Positions 1 through 13,180 of a stretch of DNA of 64,000 nt are shown piece by piece (the stretch's first letter is position 1; every line of letters begins with the position of its first letter). The position numbers and the translations under genes were made by a program. Under the pieces are notes generated by a model. The model had not been told where the DNA came from, did not search any database, and saw nothing but the letters and a program-made list of their open reading frames with translations. This DNA comes from Tubulanus polymorphus (lineage: Eukaryota; Nemertea; Palaeonemertea; Tubulaniformes; Tubulanidae), in the NCBI RefSeq assembly GCF_964204645.1, contig NC_134026.1, positions 6,572,001 to 6,636,000 on the forward strand, written 5' to 3'.

Positions 1-2364
1 AAACCTAATATAGTTATAAATACGCTGGATATGGTTTTGATTTCTGACGCACATGTCGCGCAACATTGTCATTACATTTCTTATTCCGAAGTGAGGAACT
101 CAGATAGACGGATGAAGTGCTCTTAATGGACATCTTTATTATCATAATGATGGATTATTTTCTTCTCGTTACGCGAAATACAAGCGATACCGACGTCTTC
201 CAGTGACTACACGTTGAATTTCAACAGATCTTTTACACTGAGAATTCTGCGTTAGTTAAAGAAGTTCCAGGCAAGTTGCGACGTAACAAGGTAAAAATTT
301 ACCGATCTACATGCGGAGCCCAGCTTCAAATGTGTTACGTTTATTACAAGATCATTCAACTTTAGATTCAAATATTAACTCCAAGATACGTCGACCAATC
401 ACGAGGGCTTAGTATTGATTGAGTTAGAGTTCGTTACGTAGCTGCCAATTGTTTTAAGAATTAGTTTTAAACCAGAACTGTTGAATCGAGCTCTGGGTAG
501 TGAGTGATTTAGCAGGCCCGCTACACGGAATATTCAGACGCGGGTCAAAATATGCCCAGAAGGAATATTTCCCGCATGAATAAGACAAACAGGGAAAACG
601 TGAATTTTATAGATTCTTAGTAAGTTGCGAGCGCTACCATTTCTATCGAAACAGTGCAGATTTTCAGGGCCGATTTCAGCCCCGATTACAGCAGAAAGTG
701 ACATGTTTTTCTTTAATCTGTCCATTTCTGAATTAAGTTTCGTACCGATGAATCTTCGAGACATTTCGAAATATTCCAGGGTCGTGCAAACCCCTCGGAA
801 CCCCGTCTACGGGTCTGATATTCAAATAAATCCGGAACGAGCATAGAAGTACAGTCGATATATATCACAGGTTTAATAACTGTAAATAAGGATCCAATGT
901 CTGACGTGTTTATTGTCGGAAGTTTTACACATTAGACTTGTTCGGCGAGAAAAGGTACTCGACAGTCAATGCGACGGGTTTAAGAATCATTGTTCTACAA
1001 CTTCAATTCAAATGTGTAAGTTTGTTTTATATAAAAACGCCGTTTATTTGTAATTCGCACAGAGGACTCTCTCTTTCGCTATTCTATACCGCGACTATAT
1101 AGTGTCTCCTTCAACCGCCTTGGTTTTGGCTTCGAATTCAGCTGTGAAGTGAAATGAAAAGTGTGTCAGGGATAATTTGTCATTTTCTAGGGTGAGCTGT
1201 CACGGACATCGAGCTCTATCGAGATCAATACAAATTCAAGATGTCTCACCCCGATCCTTTGTGACGAGCTGTCAAATTATATCGTTGATTTATACGTTGA
1301 ATTGGAAAATATTCTCTACCCCTACCTCCCCCCCCCCCAAAGAACTTCACTAAACACTTGTGTAAATTATCTTTTGACAAGTCATTACACTACATCAAAA
1401 TAATGAAGACACATTCATGGTTGTTTATGTTTCGCGTTAAAAAAAAACACTTTTCGCGATTATTTTCTCATACAACGCGTCGAGTTTGTCGTATTATTTA
1501 TTAGACTGAATGAGTACAGAGCGGGTTGAAGAAAAATTCTGAAATGCATGCACGAATGTATTGCACAATTTTCATTAATTTTTCCATAACTATATTTATT
1601 ATTTATTATGATTAATGACGCCAAAATAATTTACAAAATTTCTCCACAAAAATAACCCCTATGATATATACGTGTATATTCTATCACATGGAATGTCTCT
1701 GGTAGAATATGTGAACCTTTTTCAGAGATCCGAGATCTTTTCCCTTTCAACTAAATACTGTACACCTTGGGCCTTTTTAGTTACTTTGAGCGCGGAGCCG
1801 CCGCCCAGAATTCTGCAAAAATCATCAAATTGAAAGCAAATTTCCTTGAGTCCTTCGTGTCTTCCAATTTATCAATAGGAATTTTTTTTTTGTTAATATT
1901 TCCGTCTTGATTTTCAATCTAGTATCTTATACAAATTACGTTCATTTCAATTTTCAATCTTATGATTTGCAAAAAGTGTTTTTTCATTTCTCCCATAATT
2001 TGAATAAGATTCATAAATTTCATTTTTTGCAGTCCTTCCGAGATTTTATGTGGAAAATGCTCAAATGATAAAGAAATTATCACTGTTATGTTTTTTCCTG
2101 TTCCCTTTCATTTCAAAACGCCTATTATGAAGAAAATTTGTTTTTACTTGAATTTCGTACTGTTTTACTGTACTGTACAAAAAGATTCGTACTCCATGTA
2201 ATTAAAAAAGGCCTTACCATAGCACCTATATTAGAACATTGAATAAAAGTTATGAGTCGTTTTGCCCACACACTATAGTTCAGAAATGACACTTCGATCT
2301 TTGTATCAGACAGCTCAATTATCGATGTAACCAGATACTTCAGGTACTTGCCGCTACCACAGTG
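1..2364. other. intergenic, no gene seen
   Basis: AT-rich stretch without a supportable coding exon on either strand. It contains homopolymer runs (a C tract near 1329-1338, a T tract near 1882) but no recognisable domain. Part of it is probably the 3' flank or 3' UTR of the minus-strand TMEM74-like gene that ends at 2625. Confidence 0.5.
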
Positions 2365-2365
2365 T

Positions 2366-2434
2366 TCCCTCGGTCAGGATTCGAACCTGATGTTACATGG
2401 CTGAGTCACGCGATGCCATCAGGTTCGAATTCCT
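2366..2434 (-). repeat. tRNA-like SINE fragment with paired B boxes
   Basis: On the minus strand the segment reads like a tRNA-derived SINE head: a B-box-like GGTTCGAATCC follows a degenerate A box. A 17-bp arm at 2376-2392 is matched by its reverse complement at 2417-2434 with one extra base, so a B box sits on each arm of a hairpin. Similar B-box fragments lie at 18344, 45363, 46805, 55010 and 59291. It is not a functional tRNA: no complete cloverleaf or acceptor stem is visible. Confidence 0.55.
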
Positions 2435-2624
2435 ATTGAAGGAGGTAGCCTTACACTAGGAATCTCTGTTCCTTCACATCTAACTCTATGTGTATATAAC
2501 GTGTGCTGCCCGAACCCTTCAGGGCATGTCCTATGAAAAATATTCCATGCCTCTCCGACTGTTCCCGACGGTGCGCTGCAACGAATTACTCCGAACATCG
2601 CCGAACGTTCCCGAGTTTCAACGA

Positions 2625-3020
2625 TCACCGCGATTCATGAAGTCGGTTCCAATCGGACGAACCCGCTGAACCGTATTGTTTAGAACCACCGGCATTTCCA
2701 TAGCGCTGATCCCCTTCCAGTTCACCTCGACACAGAACCACAACTAACAACGCCGCCATCGATAATCCCCCGAACCCGACTAGAATCATTCCCGTGATGA
2801 TACAAATATCCAAATCATCGGCTAAATTGGCGTAATATATTCCTAATTTCTCGTTTTCTCTGGCGCTCAGTTTTTGGTTGATAACGTGATCTCGCGGGGT
2901 CAAATAACCGACGCTTACCAAAACTATCCCGACCCCGATAGTCGCCAGAGCTACGAAACTTATATAATCCATAGTGTCGTTTGGTCGACTTCGACTAGTG
3001 GGCTGACAGCAGTCCGCCAT
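2625..3020 (-). CDS. TMEM74: TMEM74-family two-pass membrane protein
   Basis: Single-exon frame of 131 residues. Two hydrophobic segments (about 18-40 and 73-97) flank a charged loop with the hallmarks of the vertebrate TMEM74/TMEM74B C-terminal half: TPRD after TM1, V-N and S-A-R-E-x-E-K-L in the loop, YYA-x-L, LD-x-CII leading into TM2, and LCRGEL after it. TMEM74 proteins are reported lysosomal/autophagy-linked membrane proteins; the role here is inferred from family only. The ATG at 3020 is chosen because an in-frame stop lies upstream (complement of 3054-3056). The protein is about half the vertebrate length, because it lacks the long disordered N-terminus. The C-terminus is Gly/Ser/Tyr-rich. 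I cannot tell TMEM74 from TMEM74B orthology. An upstream non-coding exon is possible but not visible. Confidence 0.8.
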   Translation of the reverse strand: MADCCQPTSRSRPNDTMDYISFVALATIGVGIVLVSVGYLTPRDHVINQKLSARENEKLGIYYANLADDLDICIITGMILVGFGGLSMAALLVVVLCRGELEGDQRYGNAGGSKQYGSAGSSDWNRLHESR

Positions 3021-3059
3021 ATTAAAGAATGAGCGACGAGACTGCAGTATGTTCTATTC

Positions 3060-4358
3060 AGATTACCGTTGAATTTTCCCGGTCAAGTTTTCAGCAGATA
3101 TGACAAATTTCAGATACTTGCTATTATAGTCTTATGCTGACGTATATTTGTACTAGGAGTAATCATTTGCGAAATGATAACTCCAAGGTTTTTACTATTC
3201 CCTTGTATTACACTGAAGCTTCTTTCTCTCTGTTCTTTCAAAATGTAGCGTTTTTAAAAAGAAAGCACCACTCCGCGAAATAGATTCGCGTATTACGACA
3301 TATCAGCTCCTAAAATCCCTCGCTGACTAGATCTTGTTTTCCTGGTTCTCGATGAAACCTCATGAAACGCTGGGTTTCGTAAAGGTCTTAAAAATAAGTA
3401 GCAAATGAAAACATAACGTCGCATCTGCGTCTTAACTGCGTTGAAAGGTGGTGAAACGGTAACAGGATTGTGGCATCACATTCCCGAGACTTCACATCAG
3501 ATATATGCAGGAGACTTTGGTCGAATCATCGGCTAGAAATTCCGACATGATTCTATTGTTACGCCTGTCACCCCGAATATTCGTCGCATTTTTGTCGCCT
3601 TCGCCTAAAAGCAGAGAATGAGAAAAATCGAAAGATAAGTATATATACTCTCTGAAGCGCTGAGATATACCCGCATACCGGTGACGGCTACAAGGGTAAT
3701 CAATCGCTTTATGTCGCCGTAAAACCGTTCTACTTTTCACGTTACAACGAAGTTTTTCACGAAGTAATTCTGCACGCGATTGAAATACTGCATATCGTGA
3801 ACCGTAAATTAGATTATATTTAATTCGTTTTATCAGTAAATGCGAATTCTGAAGAATCGACAGCCGGTGACGTATGGGGAATATCGAAAAAGCCAATGCG
3901 CTTTAAAGCTATGACTTTGGATACTCGTGTGGAAATAGAAACTCTCTGAAGCTGTTTAAATTCTGAATGACATCTTTTATAAAATCTTCTTACCATCCCT
4001 AAATGCCATGTACAACCCGATAAACCGGCATCCCCGCCTAATGCCAGGTTTTTTTGTGAAACAAATATCCGCATATTGCTTGTACTAGTCAGGATTAACC
4101 CCCGAAATACCGCCATACTCTCTTTACTGCAAAATCCTAGATCGCTGGCGTGGGGCGGGCGGTTTATCAGGTATCGACCTACTTAATAGACGCCTTCTGA
4201 CTGGTAAACTCGATGACCGCTAGAACATTTTTCGAATAAAAAGTTTTAGTCCGTTATTGTCTCCTTAAGTTTATTATGAAAAATATGGTAATATTGACTA
4301 GCTGATAAGACTTCGTATATCTGCTTTAAATTGTCTTATATCGTTGCACAATAATCGG
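3060..4358. other. upstream flank of TMEM74-like gene, no gene seen
   Basis: Would contain the promoter and any 5' UTR exon of the minus-strand TMEM74-like gene. Overlapping minus-strand open frames of 134 and 98 codons (3492-4116) have no recognisable domain, no plausible partner exons and compositions that look random, so no gene is called. Confidence 0.4.
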
Positions 4359-4473
4359 TGCTGGCGTAGCAAAGGGGTTACTTCGATGTTCTAAGTTAGA
4401 GGATCTTGGGGTTCGAGTCCCGTAATTACGGGGCCCGAATCTGCCCTGTCTGTACCCCTTGCGCAATCCAGCA
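4359..4473 (+). repeat. palindromic-ended tRNA-like repeat, copy 1
   Basis: 115-bp element beginning TGCTGG-x-GTAGCAAAGGGGTTA and ending TACCCCTTGCGCAATCCAGCA, so the two ends are imperfect inverted repeats. Inside, at about 4413, is a good RNA polymerase III B-box-like motif GGTTCGAGTCCC; the left end resembles an A box. Two sister copies lie at 4796 and 5439 in the same orientation. Mobile origin (tRNA-derived SINE or MITE) is inferred. Confidence 0.6.
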
Positions 4474-4795
4474 TCGTTTTATTTCAACTTTATCCGAATG
4501 CGTGGTTTATTGCCCTGGAAGGAAAGAAAAGCCCATTTGCGGGAGGCGGTCTTATTGATTGAATAACCACAGCTAAATCATGTATGTAGTGGTGCAAAAA
4601 ATGTTGGTCTGGCGAAGCAACTAAATCATTCAATCGAAATTTTTCTGTATGGGAAGTCATAATCGAAGGCCATTTTAATCCCATATATACGTGATTACGT
4701 GTTTCGATTTTTTCTAAGCCCATTCGCGTTTATACACGGTGGGCGGTCTTACATGCGGCACTATAAACGTTATAATGTGGTTGTGTAATAACCAG

Positions 4796-4929
4796 TGCTG
4801 GTGCGGCAAAGGGGTTACTTCGATATAAAAAAACGTCAAAAACTCTAATGGAATGGATTTCCACTACGGGTTTCGAGTCCCGTATTTACGGGTTTCGATT
4901 CCCTTCTGTACCCCTTGCGCAACCCAGCA
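4796..4929 (+). repeat. palindromic-ended tRNA-like repeat, copy 2
   Basis: 134-bp copy of the element at 4359. Ends (TGCTGGTGCGGCAAAGGGGT and TACCCCTTGCGCAACCCAGCA) and the B-box-like GTTTCGAGTCCCGT at about 4870 are conserved; the stretch between A-like and B-like boxes is longer than in copy 1 and diverged. The B-box region can form a short stem ACGGG/CCCGT. Confidence 0.6.
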
Positions 4930-5438
4930 TTTTACTGTACAGGTAGCTTTAGTCAACCTAATGGTTTCATGGCCTGTTCGTTTTCTTTAAAATATGGACT
5001 TTTTGGCCCTATTTTAGGCTTCATATCAAAGCCCTACGTATACCTAGGACCAGGTACACATACGACAGGCCTAGGATTTTGTTCAACATCTCAATAGAAT
5101 TCATTTTTCAAAACCTTTTTCGGAATTTGAACGTCCTAAACCCCTGACTCCCCACGCTACGAGAAACACGGCATTAATTATTCCAGGAATTTTGAAATCG
5201 TTCTTTTTTCTATTTAAAAAAAGCCCGCCCGTCGAATTGGTTTTGATTTCCAATCAATGTGAATTGATTTTTCTATTCATACAGTTTAAGTATGTTTTTC
5301 TATTAAATAACTAAATCATTCATTTGAAGTTCAGGCATACTAAAAATCATACAACGATCATTTTTCCGAACTAGGGATTCCTCTCTAATCGATGGATCAT
5401 CCTCTGCTATATATGTTATAATGCGGGGAAAAACACGA

Positions 5439-5567
5439 TGTTGGCGTGGCAAAGGGGTTACTTCGTTGCATGAGAAACTCTAAATGTCGTTTAGAATATT
5501 TCTATGTGGTTCGAGTCCCGTATTCACGGATGTCGGATCATTCCTGTACCCCTTGCGCAAACCAGCA
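5439..5567 (+). repeat. palindromic-ended tRNA-like repeat, copy 3
   Basis: 129-bp copy of the same element, starting TGTTGGCGTGGCAAAGGGGT and ending TACCCCTTGCGCAAACCAGCA, with B-box-like GGTTCGAGTCCCGT at about 5509. Conservation is strongest at the two ends and the B box, with a variable interior. Confidence 0.6.
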
Positions 5568-7125
5568 TTTTCCACATTTTATATACATTATAGTTAGAAA
5601 TGAGGACAAAATTAGATTGTTCATGCGATCTTTAGATGTTGATCCTAGAAGTCAAATGCACGTGGGGAGATAATTACAGCCCACTTACACCTGACAGGTC
5701 CGCCATCCCCATTACACGATAAATCCCGATGTGATGCTCAACGGGCTAATAGAGGAAACAACATTAGGCATACGCATACATATTTACTTTTTGTAAATGA
5801 AAATGAAAAAATGGCCGTATCTTCGTAGTAAACACGATCGGGCTCCGGCGACCGATTCAGAGATGAGATTTGCATATCATTTACATAATATTTACACAGA
5901 CAATATACTATATACGATACGAGACTAGTCTTAATCTCCTCCGAAAAAAATTAACCTACACACCATCCCCTTTTGAAAGCACAAAGTCATGTAGACACGT
6001 AAAAAAAGTCGGAATATTTTTTGTCATAGCCCTGATATTTACATATATATTTGTAAGCACGCATGGGTCTGCTGCTACTTACCGTCTCTATACGTTAAAA
6101 GGATATTCTTCTTCTTCGCAGCAGCATTCCTTCATTTATTCCTTTACAAAATTACTACTAAATACTGCGCGGTATATACCACCAACGATATATAGACACT
6201 TATAATGAATTACATGATTTTACTGGAATCGATTGACAACAGCTGTGCGTCTAGCGGTTACTGAAGGGAGATATAGTGACAACAGATGACTCCATATATG
6301 AACTGTTATTTTATTTGTTTAAACGAACCCCCGCGATCGATCACTCAGATAACTCTCATCAGCCGTAATGTGTCCATTCAAAATACCCTCCCCCGTTTTA
6401 AACGATTAAAACGATAGCCTATCGTTACAACGTTTCACATTCCGACAATGCTAAAAACCAAGAACCAGCGTTACATTTCTAAAGTAAATTTCCTGCGACA
6501 GGTCTAATGAACCAATTCGCTTCCGTATAACTTATTGAATTCTGGCAGGATAAAGATAAGATTCATATATTTCTATATGTTGAAGTTTTGTAATCGGGAT
6601 ATAAAAATAGCATTGATCATTCAGGAACTCTAGACGTCATTTCAGCAATCGATTCTTTCTCCAGACTGTCAAACCGCCAGGTGGTGGCTTTGGACAAATG
6701 CTACAGGATGATAAACTATTGGGTTAAAACAGTATCTGGAAAGCAAACCAAACTTAATTCAATACTTTATAAAATATCTTTCAATTTATTTTTAAGGGAT
6801 ATATTTAAGAGCCCTTGTTTATCACTGTTTGGCTGTACCTTACTTAACGAACCCCGCAAAAACTATTTGAATTTGAATACCTTTAATACCCTTATATATT
6901 CTGAAAAACCCAACGGTCAAATTAGCTAAATTCATTAAGACCGGCTTAGATGTATATAGATCCCTCCAATAGTATATATAGTATTGTAAATAGTTGATGT
7001 ATATATATTTTGTTACGTTTTCGTTCTCTAAATTTTAACCACTTCAGTATTGTTTTGTAAATATTTGTATATACATGTGTAATAGTTTTCCTCCATATAC
7101 CATGGAAATGGTTGGAGTGTAAATA
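5568..7125. other. intergenic, no gene seen
   Basis: AT-rich; open frames such as 5870-6205 (plus) lack recognisable features and have random-looking composition. Nothing else stands out. Confidence 0.4.
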
Positions 7126-7160
7126 AAATCGTAATCGTAATCGTAATCGTAATCGTAAGC
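7126..7160. repeat. hexanucleotide microsatellite (ATCGTA)n
   Basis: About five head-to-tail copies of the hexamer ATCGTA. Read on the minus strand it gives a Tyr-Asp repeat in a short open frame, which is a microsatellite artefact rather than a gene. Confidence 0.85.
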
Positions 7161-9340
7161 TAAAAATACGTCGTGGTTTGTTGGATCTCCACCGTCACCC
7201 AGGCTAAATGCAGTGGCTTGCAGTAAACTATTTATTACATTAAGAAGCTCCACAAACAGTTCAGAAAGTGATGAAAAAAGTTCTTGAAGTACGCATACTA
7301 GAATAAATGAATTTGAGCTATGTTTCGGCCATCATAGCCAATAGCCATCATCTGGCATGGGTATGTCTCGGCACCATGACTTTCAGAGAGTTAAGCGTGC
7401 CATACGGGCGCTGCTCCGTCATTCGGTGTCGTTGGGTTTTTTTTATCTTGTAACCCTATTTTTGATAGACAATGATGATTACCAACCGCGAAATTCCACG
7501 ACGAACACGTTTTCGATAAACTGACTTTTACACGCAATGAACTTTTCGAAATTAAAAAAAAACACCGCTTTATAATACCACGCCACGTCCACGAGTAAAA
7601 CCTCCGATGACCTCCATAATAAGTAAATTAATACCGAGTCGAATGAGGTTAAAGGAACAGAAAGCGAATGAGGTATCGTCAATAATCCAATCTTCTTTAC
7701 GCCGAATATCTTTCACAGTTTAAGCAAACAAATAGTGCAAGGTCAGTGATTCAAAAAACACTGTACAATTCAGTCAAGTGGTGCCAACTGGAGCCTTGAA
7801 TGAATAAAAATTCATAATTAGTCCCATATCCGTGACACAGTTGCTCTCATTAGCAACTTGTTGTAATTGTTAATCATCCTTAAATATCTGTAATTAGTGT
7901 TTATATATGTTCTTACGATATATATGAACATTGAACAAATTCAACTTCAACGAAGTGTGTTTTTTTTAATCATTTTCATATAAGAGTAATAAGCATAAGA
8001 CATGAGAGTTGTCCCTGTACCCGGGCATGATTTTCTCTTCAAACTGTTCAAAAACTATAAAACAACATCTAGTGAATCAGGCAAATGGCTGCATGTCCCA
8101 TTTACATAACTTTCTTTCTGGAGTAGTTAGTAGATCATATTCCTTCTCAGTGTAATTAACTAATAGATTAATTCGAGGCAGCAACGATACTTCCGAAAAG
8201 CTTTAGGCTTGAGAGTTGAAACATTAATAAACGAAAGGTAGAAAAAAAAACATCCATATACGTCCAGTCTGATTAATAGTAGACAATGGAAACCTGAATA
8301 CAGAAATACTCGATAAACATGGTTCCCGTTCTGTCGACTCAAGTATTGCTTTCAATTGACTGAATTTTTGTGGTTTTGCGCCAAAAACGATGAATCAACA
8401 AAACGCGTGTCGGCGAAGAATCTCCAGCGACCGAACAAACAATCCGCGATATTTCAGCTCGTAACCGATCAAAGTGGGTAAATAAATATCGGCAAAGAAA
8501 GAATATCAGCGACACAAATATCATTAAAAAACGTTCCTGTAACGAACGTGAAACGATACTTGAAATATGTAGATCGCAAACAACATAAAAACCAGACATG
8601 TAGATAGATACTCATTAATATGCTGTACAGTAGCGAGGTTCAATACCTCATATAGGAGAAATGTGCAATGTTGCTTTCGAATAATGAATTTTCAGCAACT
8701 TGTAGAGAATACTTAACTGGACTTTAGCCCGAGATGTACGAGATCGTCCTTGTTTGTTTTTAAGTAACTTATAACCGCAAGTTCAGAGGGTTTCACCGAT
8801 TCAAAAATCGAAACAAAGATCTTAAAATTGACGCAAGATAGTTTTATAGCTAGATAGAATCAGCAGCGTCACTTAATTCATGGAATGATTTCGTTTTGAT
8901 GGAAATTGGCTGATTTTAAACCGTTTAGAACCTATTTTTGGAGACTGATATTTAAAGAGGTTAACTCACGAGGAATTGAGTTAACCCCGGAGTCCATAGT
9001 TCAAAGGTTTTCGGTTTCATTTGGTCTTTAAAGCGCCAGACCCGACGGTTAGGTTCATATCGTGTTCCAGTAACTGTGTTCAACTTTGAAATTTTCTCAG
9101 CCATAAAACTAATAACAATTCATTAAACGTTTAAAATGTTTACGGGTATAGTTTTGATTTATACTATCAGTGTGTATTTGTAAACGGAGCGAGTATGGCA
9201 ACCATGTTTCCAAACGCATTTTTAAAAGGATACAACAACACCCATCTATGGGAAGTGCTTTGGTTCGGTTAAGTAAATAACCATTTTTATCACAACTAAA
9301 GCAAAATCTACTAGCGGAGGTCTGTGCATAATGGACGGGG
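7161..9340. other. intergenic, no gene seen
   Basis: No coding exon or RNA gene can be supported. Short minus-strand frames (7479-7682, 8160-8599) have no domain signature. Confidence 0.4.
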
Positions 9341-9760
9341 CACTGAAATTGTTGGGATTCGAACCCAGCTGTGCAAATTTTTCTGATAGTCCGAACTTTT
9401 AGGGCAGGATTGCGGTATTGTGCGGCCTTCTAGAATTATTATCAATGGCCATCTCAAAGAACAGATGATGACTTGGACTGGTATTTTGCAACATTCATTG
9501 TATCCTGGAAGAGAGTCAATATCAAGGGCGAATTCTACACGATGGTTGCAAATGTACCAATCAGCTGCTTACAGTGTGCGGGCAACACTTCAAATGGCAA
9601 GCGGGTTCGAGTCCGGCTTGCTGTTTACAGTGCTATCCTCGCTTGCCAGAGGTCCGGTATCGCTCCCCAAAATTGCTTAGGGGAACAGCTTTAGCGTAGT
9701 CGGTTGGAATTCCTTGACGGGTGAAGATGACAGTGTGCGGGAAACACTTCAAAGGCCGTC
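9341..9760. repeat. repeat-derived block with B-box motifs and 26-bp direct repeats
   Basis: A minus-strand B-box-like motif GGTTCGAATCCC lies near 9350-9361. A motif starting ACAGTGTGCGGGCAACACTT at about 9571 recurs as ACAGTGTGCGGGAAACACTT at about 9730. GCGGGTTCGAGTCCGGCTTG at about 9601 is another B-box-like segment. Together these suggest decayed SINE-type sequence. Plus-strand open frames across it are not credible genes. Confidence 0.4.
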
Positions 9761-12700
9761 CCGTCGCGGGGTTTAATGAACAATCCAATACAGTTAGTAG
9801 GCTTAAGAGACCAAGATCCAAATGACGTAAAAAGCGGCACAGGCCTTATATTGACTTGCGTCGGTTCTTTTGAAATGCGTCATTCAACGCGCAGCTAGAA
9901 ACATTACACGCTAAATATAGAGCCGCACAGTATTAATAAACATTAATAACTACGTATATCACTAGTTCGTCAGTTATCTCTCTCATTTTATGACCTGTAA
10001 TATAAAAATGTCCAGACAGATAATAAACAGTTGATTAATTATCGATTGTAAATAACAATTCAAGTGTCGTAGTAGAACTTTTACGATGATTACTATTCCA
10101 CTTTGCTCGCGGGGTCAATCCGCGATATGTGCCAATTCATTTGTGAAACTATTAACGGTAATTTAGCTTTAGATCGAAGAAATTTATTGAAAATGAATAT
10201 ATAATTGATGAATGAAAATGAATACGAAGTTGGACATTGATTATTATCATCATACGTATATACATATATCCACGACTCTTGATTTGAAGAGTAGTTTTTC
10301 GATGGGAACGATTCATTAGGTTCCGTGTACTCGAAACGTACTTGACAAAGTTATCAAAATGTTCAGGTCACGATGATTCTATTTGGAAGTCAGCGGTGGT
10401 TTTTTTTTATTTCTACTATAACTACTACGAACTCCTATTCACTCGGGGCTTTTTAGGTCGTTCGATCGACAGTGAACCGCTCTTTTCGTGTGTAGTGTCA
10501 CTGGTGAAACATGTAGTACTAATTGGTGGTGAATATACGCTATAGAGACACGGCGAAGAAGAGAGATGAGAGAGAGGGAGAGAGAGAGGGAGACAGTTTA
10601 TTCAACAATATGTTTTCACTGGCATAGATATTTTTCGCGTGTATGATGTTATATACAACCGAGCAGCGCAGAGCGGTTGAGGTGGATTGATGATCCTCGT
10701 GCGTGCCGCTGCCGGCGTCTGTCAGTCAATCGTACTCACGAACCGACGCATCCGGAAAATACCAGCCGCATTTCTACTATCCGAGCCGTCGTGAAAAGAA
10801 CCTTTCTAATCAAGTTGGATGGAGAATTAAGTCGACCGTAACGACCCCTGGTGATCTATATTTCAGTTATTACGGACGGTTAACATTAGCAAGGTCACTA
10901 GACATCGCGCGAGTTAGTTCAGTGACAGGACGTCTCGGTCGTCGCCTGCGTTTCGTGTCATCCGTCAAAATCATGTTCGTTGCGACGTGCTGAAACAAAC
11001 TACGCACACGATTCACGCTTTGATCATTACGAATTGCGATTGTATAAAAATGTTTTTGTTGCATTTAATTCTACTTTGATATTGATAATTGTATACTGTT
11101 TGCGGACGGGAACTACGCAACTCAAAGCGTTTATTTGTGATTAAAAAAACCATGCCGTATATTCTAAGGTAGGGCACATATTTGCACGCTATGTATTTGT
11201 AACATTTTTATTCAATCTTCCCGCCAATAATCAGTAATACTGATTAGAGAGAGACCACCAGCTATTAGTGTTTACGTGACATAGAAACCGGACAGATAGA
11301 AACGCACGGCGGGGCCTTGGTTTTTAAAAACGTTCGTCAAAATCATCGTTTTTTTTATCATGTGTCATTCATTGTAGAATGATTAACGGGAAAAATGACC
11401 GACAAACTGGCGGGTTTATTCAGTTCGCGGTACTAGGTTCTGCTGTCGAATAAATCAACGAAAAATCCAACCCTAGGCATCCGCAAACATCGACGCCTAA
11501 TTTCATTCATATTTATTAGACTCAAAAATGCATGGCCTCCTTTTCTGAAAATGGCTTCTCTGATTTATTAAGCTGGGAAAGGCAATGTGGCATCGCGCAT
11601 TACTAACAAAAACGATATATAAAACCCGTCGACCCGTCCTAGGCGACATGCGGCCACCGGCTGGAGTTCAAAATTCAACATTGGCGGAAAAAATACTTCT
11701 CGCAGACCCACAAATACTATTCAAAGCCTATCTATTATCGTCACCCTTGAGGCCATGGCGTCGGATGTACTTCGAAATATTCTTTTTTTCTATGTTTCAT
11801 TCTATGTTTTGATTTTTATTTTGAAGTCAGCAGTTTGGAATGCGAGACATACATCTGTATAGTAGATTCGCATCTTTAAACATCAAACCGCGATACTTTA
11901 ATCAGTGAAAACATCACAACCCGATGATCTGAGCAGAGATGTAGTCACAATTGTACATAGTGTGATAGCATGTTGTAACATATAGTCATATATGTATATA
12001 TGTAGGATATCAGTCTGTGGATGTGTTTTTGATACAAGTATATATAATGTGTGTAACTGCAGGGGTTGTCGTTAGACCAGTAAAAATACTGAAGATCAAC
12101 AGATCATTTCACATCTGTACCACACTGAGAACCAAAAAATAAAAATTGTTTTAACCTCTTTTTCCCGCGCGTAACCGTAAATAAAAGGCCGTACGCTCTA
12201 ACACTTAATCACGCTATACACTTGTAACAATTTTCACCAACAAAAATTATTTTGGCCTCATCGCTGTGGTTTCGGGTGTGAACGAATAAAAAATAGATAT
12301 CCATTAATGAAAAAAATAACAACTGATATTTACATATGTATGGACCGTCAGTGTTGACTGAAGATATGTTTTTTTAACTCTTTTCGCAGTGGTTGCGTGC
12401 TATGTTAAAGCTTTCTATGTTTTTACCTCAAACATTTTCTATCGCTGAAAAAATTGTGTATTATGATTGCGAAGGTTGATAGAAATTCTTTTAACACAAA
12501 AAAAAACATTATTTTCTGATTCGCCGAAAGCGAAATCCACAAAAATCGAAGATTGAAGATTTCACAAATTAAAAGGTTAACTGGGACGCGAACGGTTCGG
12601 CTATTTTGGCGAATGAAATAATTCTTAGGTCACACACCAATGTGAACACCAGCTGGACCCAGTTTCACAGTTGTGAGTTAGGGTTTACTCCGAGTTCTAA

Positions 12701-13180
12701 GTCATTTCATTTTCGAAGAGTTAACTCAAGTATCAAACGTTAACTGACAACTGTGGAACTGGGTACAGGTAACAGTTGCTCAAAAGTTGGTTAAAGATAA
12801 CCGGTGGATAAATACCACAGTAACAACTTAGTTATTGTCACTTATATGCCAACTAACCACTGGTTAACCAACTTGTGAGCAACTGGCCCCAGCACTTCAC
12901 ACAGTCAGTGACGGCGCAGGATCGTTGCTCACGATTTACGATTGATCGTTTATGAAATAATAGCCGGCTTGTTGTCTATACAGTGGCTATAATTAGGCCA
13001 CTGTCGTCGTCGTTGATTAAAAACTCTCATAAAATGTCCAAATTTGTTGGTATGTATCTGAATGTGGCGCGGTCTGAACGTGTCGATTAACACAACATTC
13101 AGTTTAACCAATATTCATAATTACCAGGAATAATTAGAGAGATAGATAGCGAGAGAGAGGGAGGGAATTATGTTGGAGGG
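9761..13180. other. gene-poor upstream region of the collagen gene
   Basis: No coding exon supported. There is a (GA)n-rich tract at about 10556-10590 followed by a locally GC-richer stretch (10640-10990) that could be a promoter or untranslated exon but carries no convincing coding sequence. At 12640-12900 are degenerate copies of the ACTGTGGAACTGGGT repeat family seen elsewhere in the window. Confidence 0.35.

Noticed and set aside
3492-4116. Two overlapping minus-strand open frames as a gene
   Set aside because: No domain, no splice partners, random-looking composition.
10703-10993. Plus-strand open frame of 96 codons in a GC-richer stretch
   Set aside because: No recognisable features; more likely untranslated or promoter sequence.
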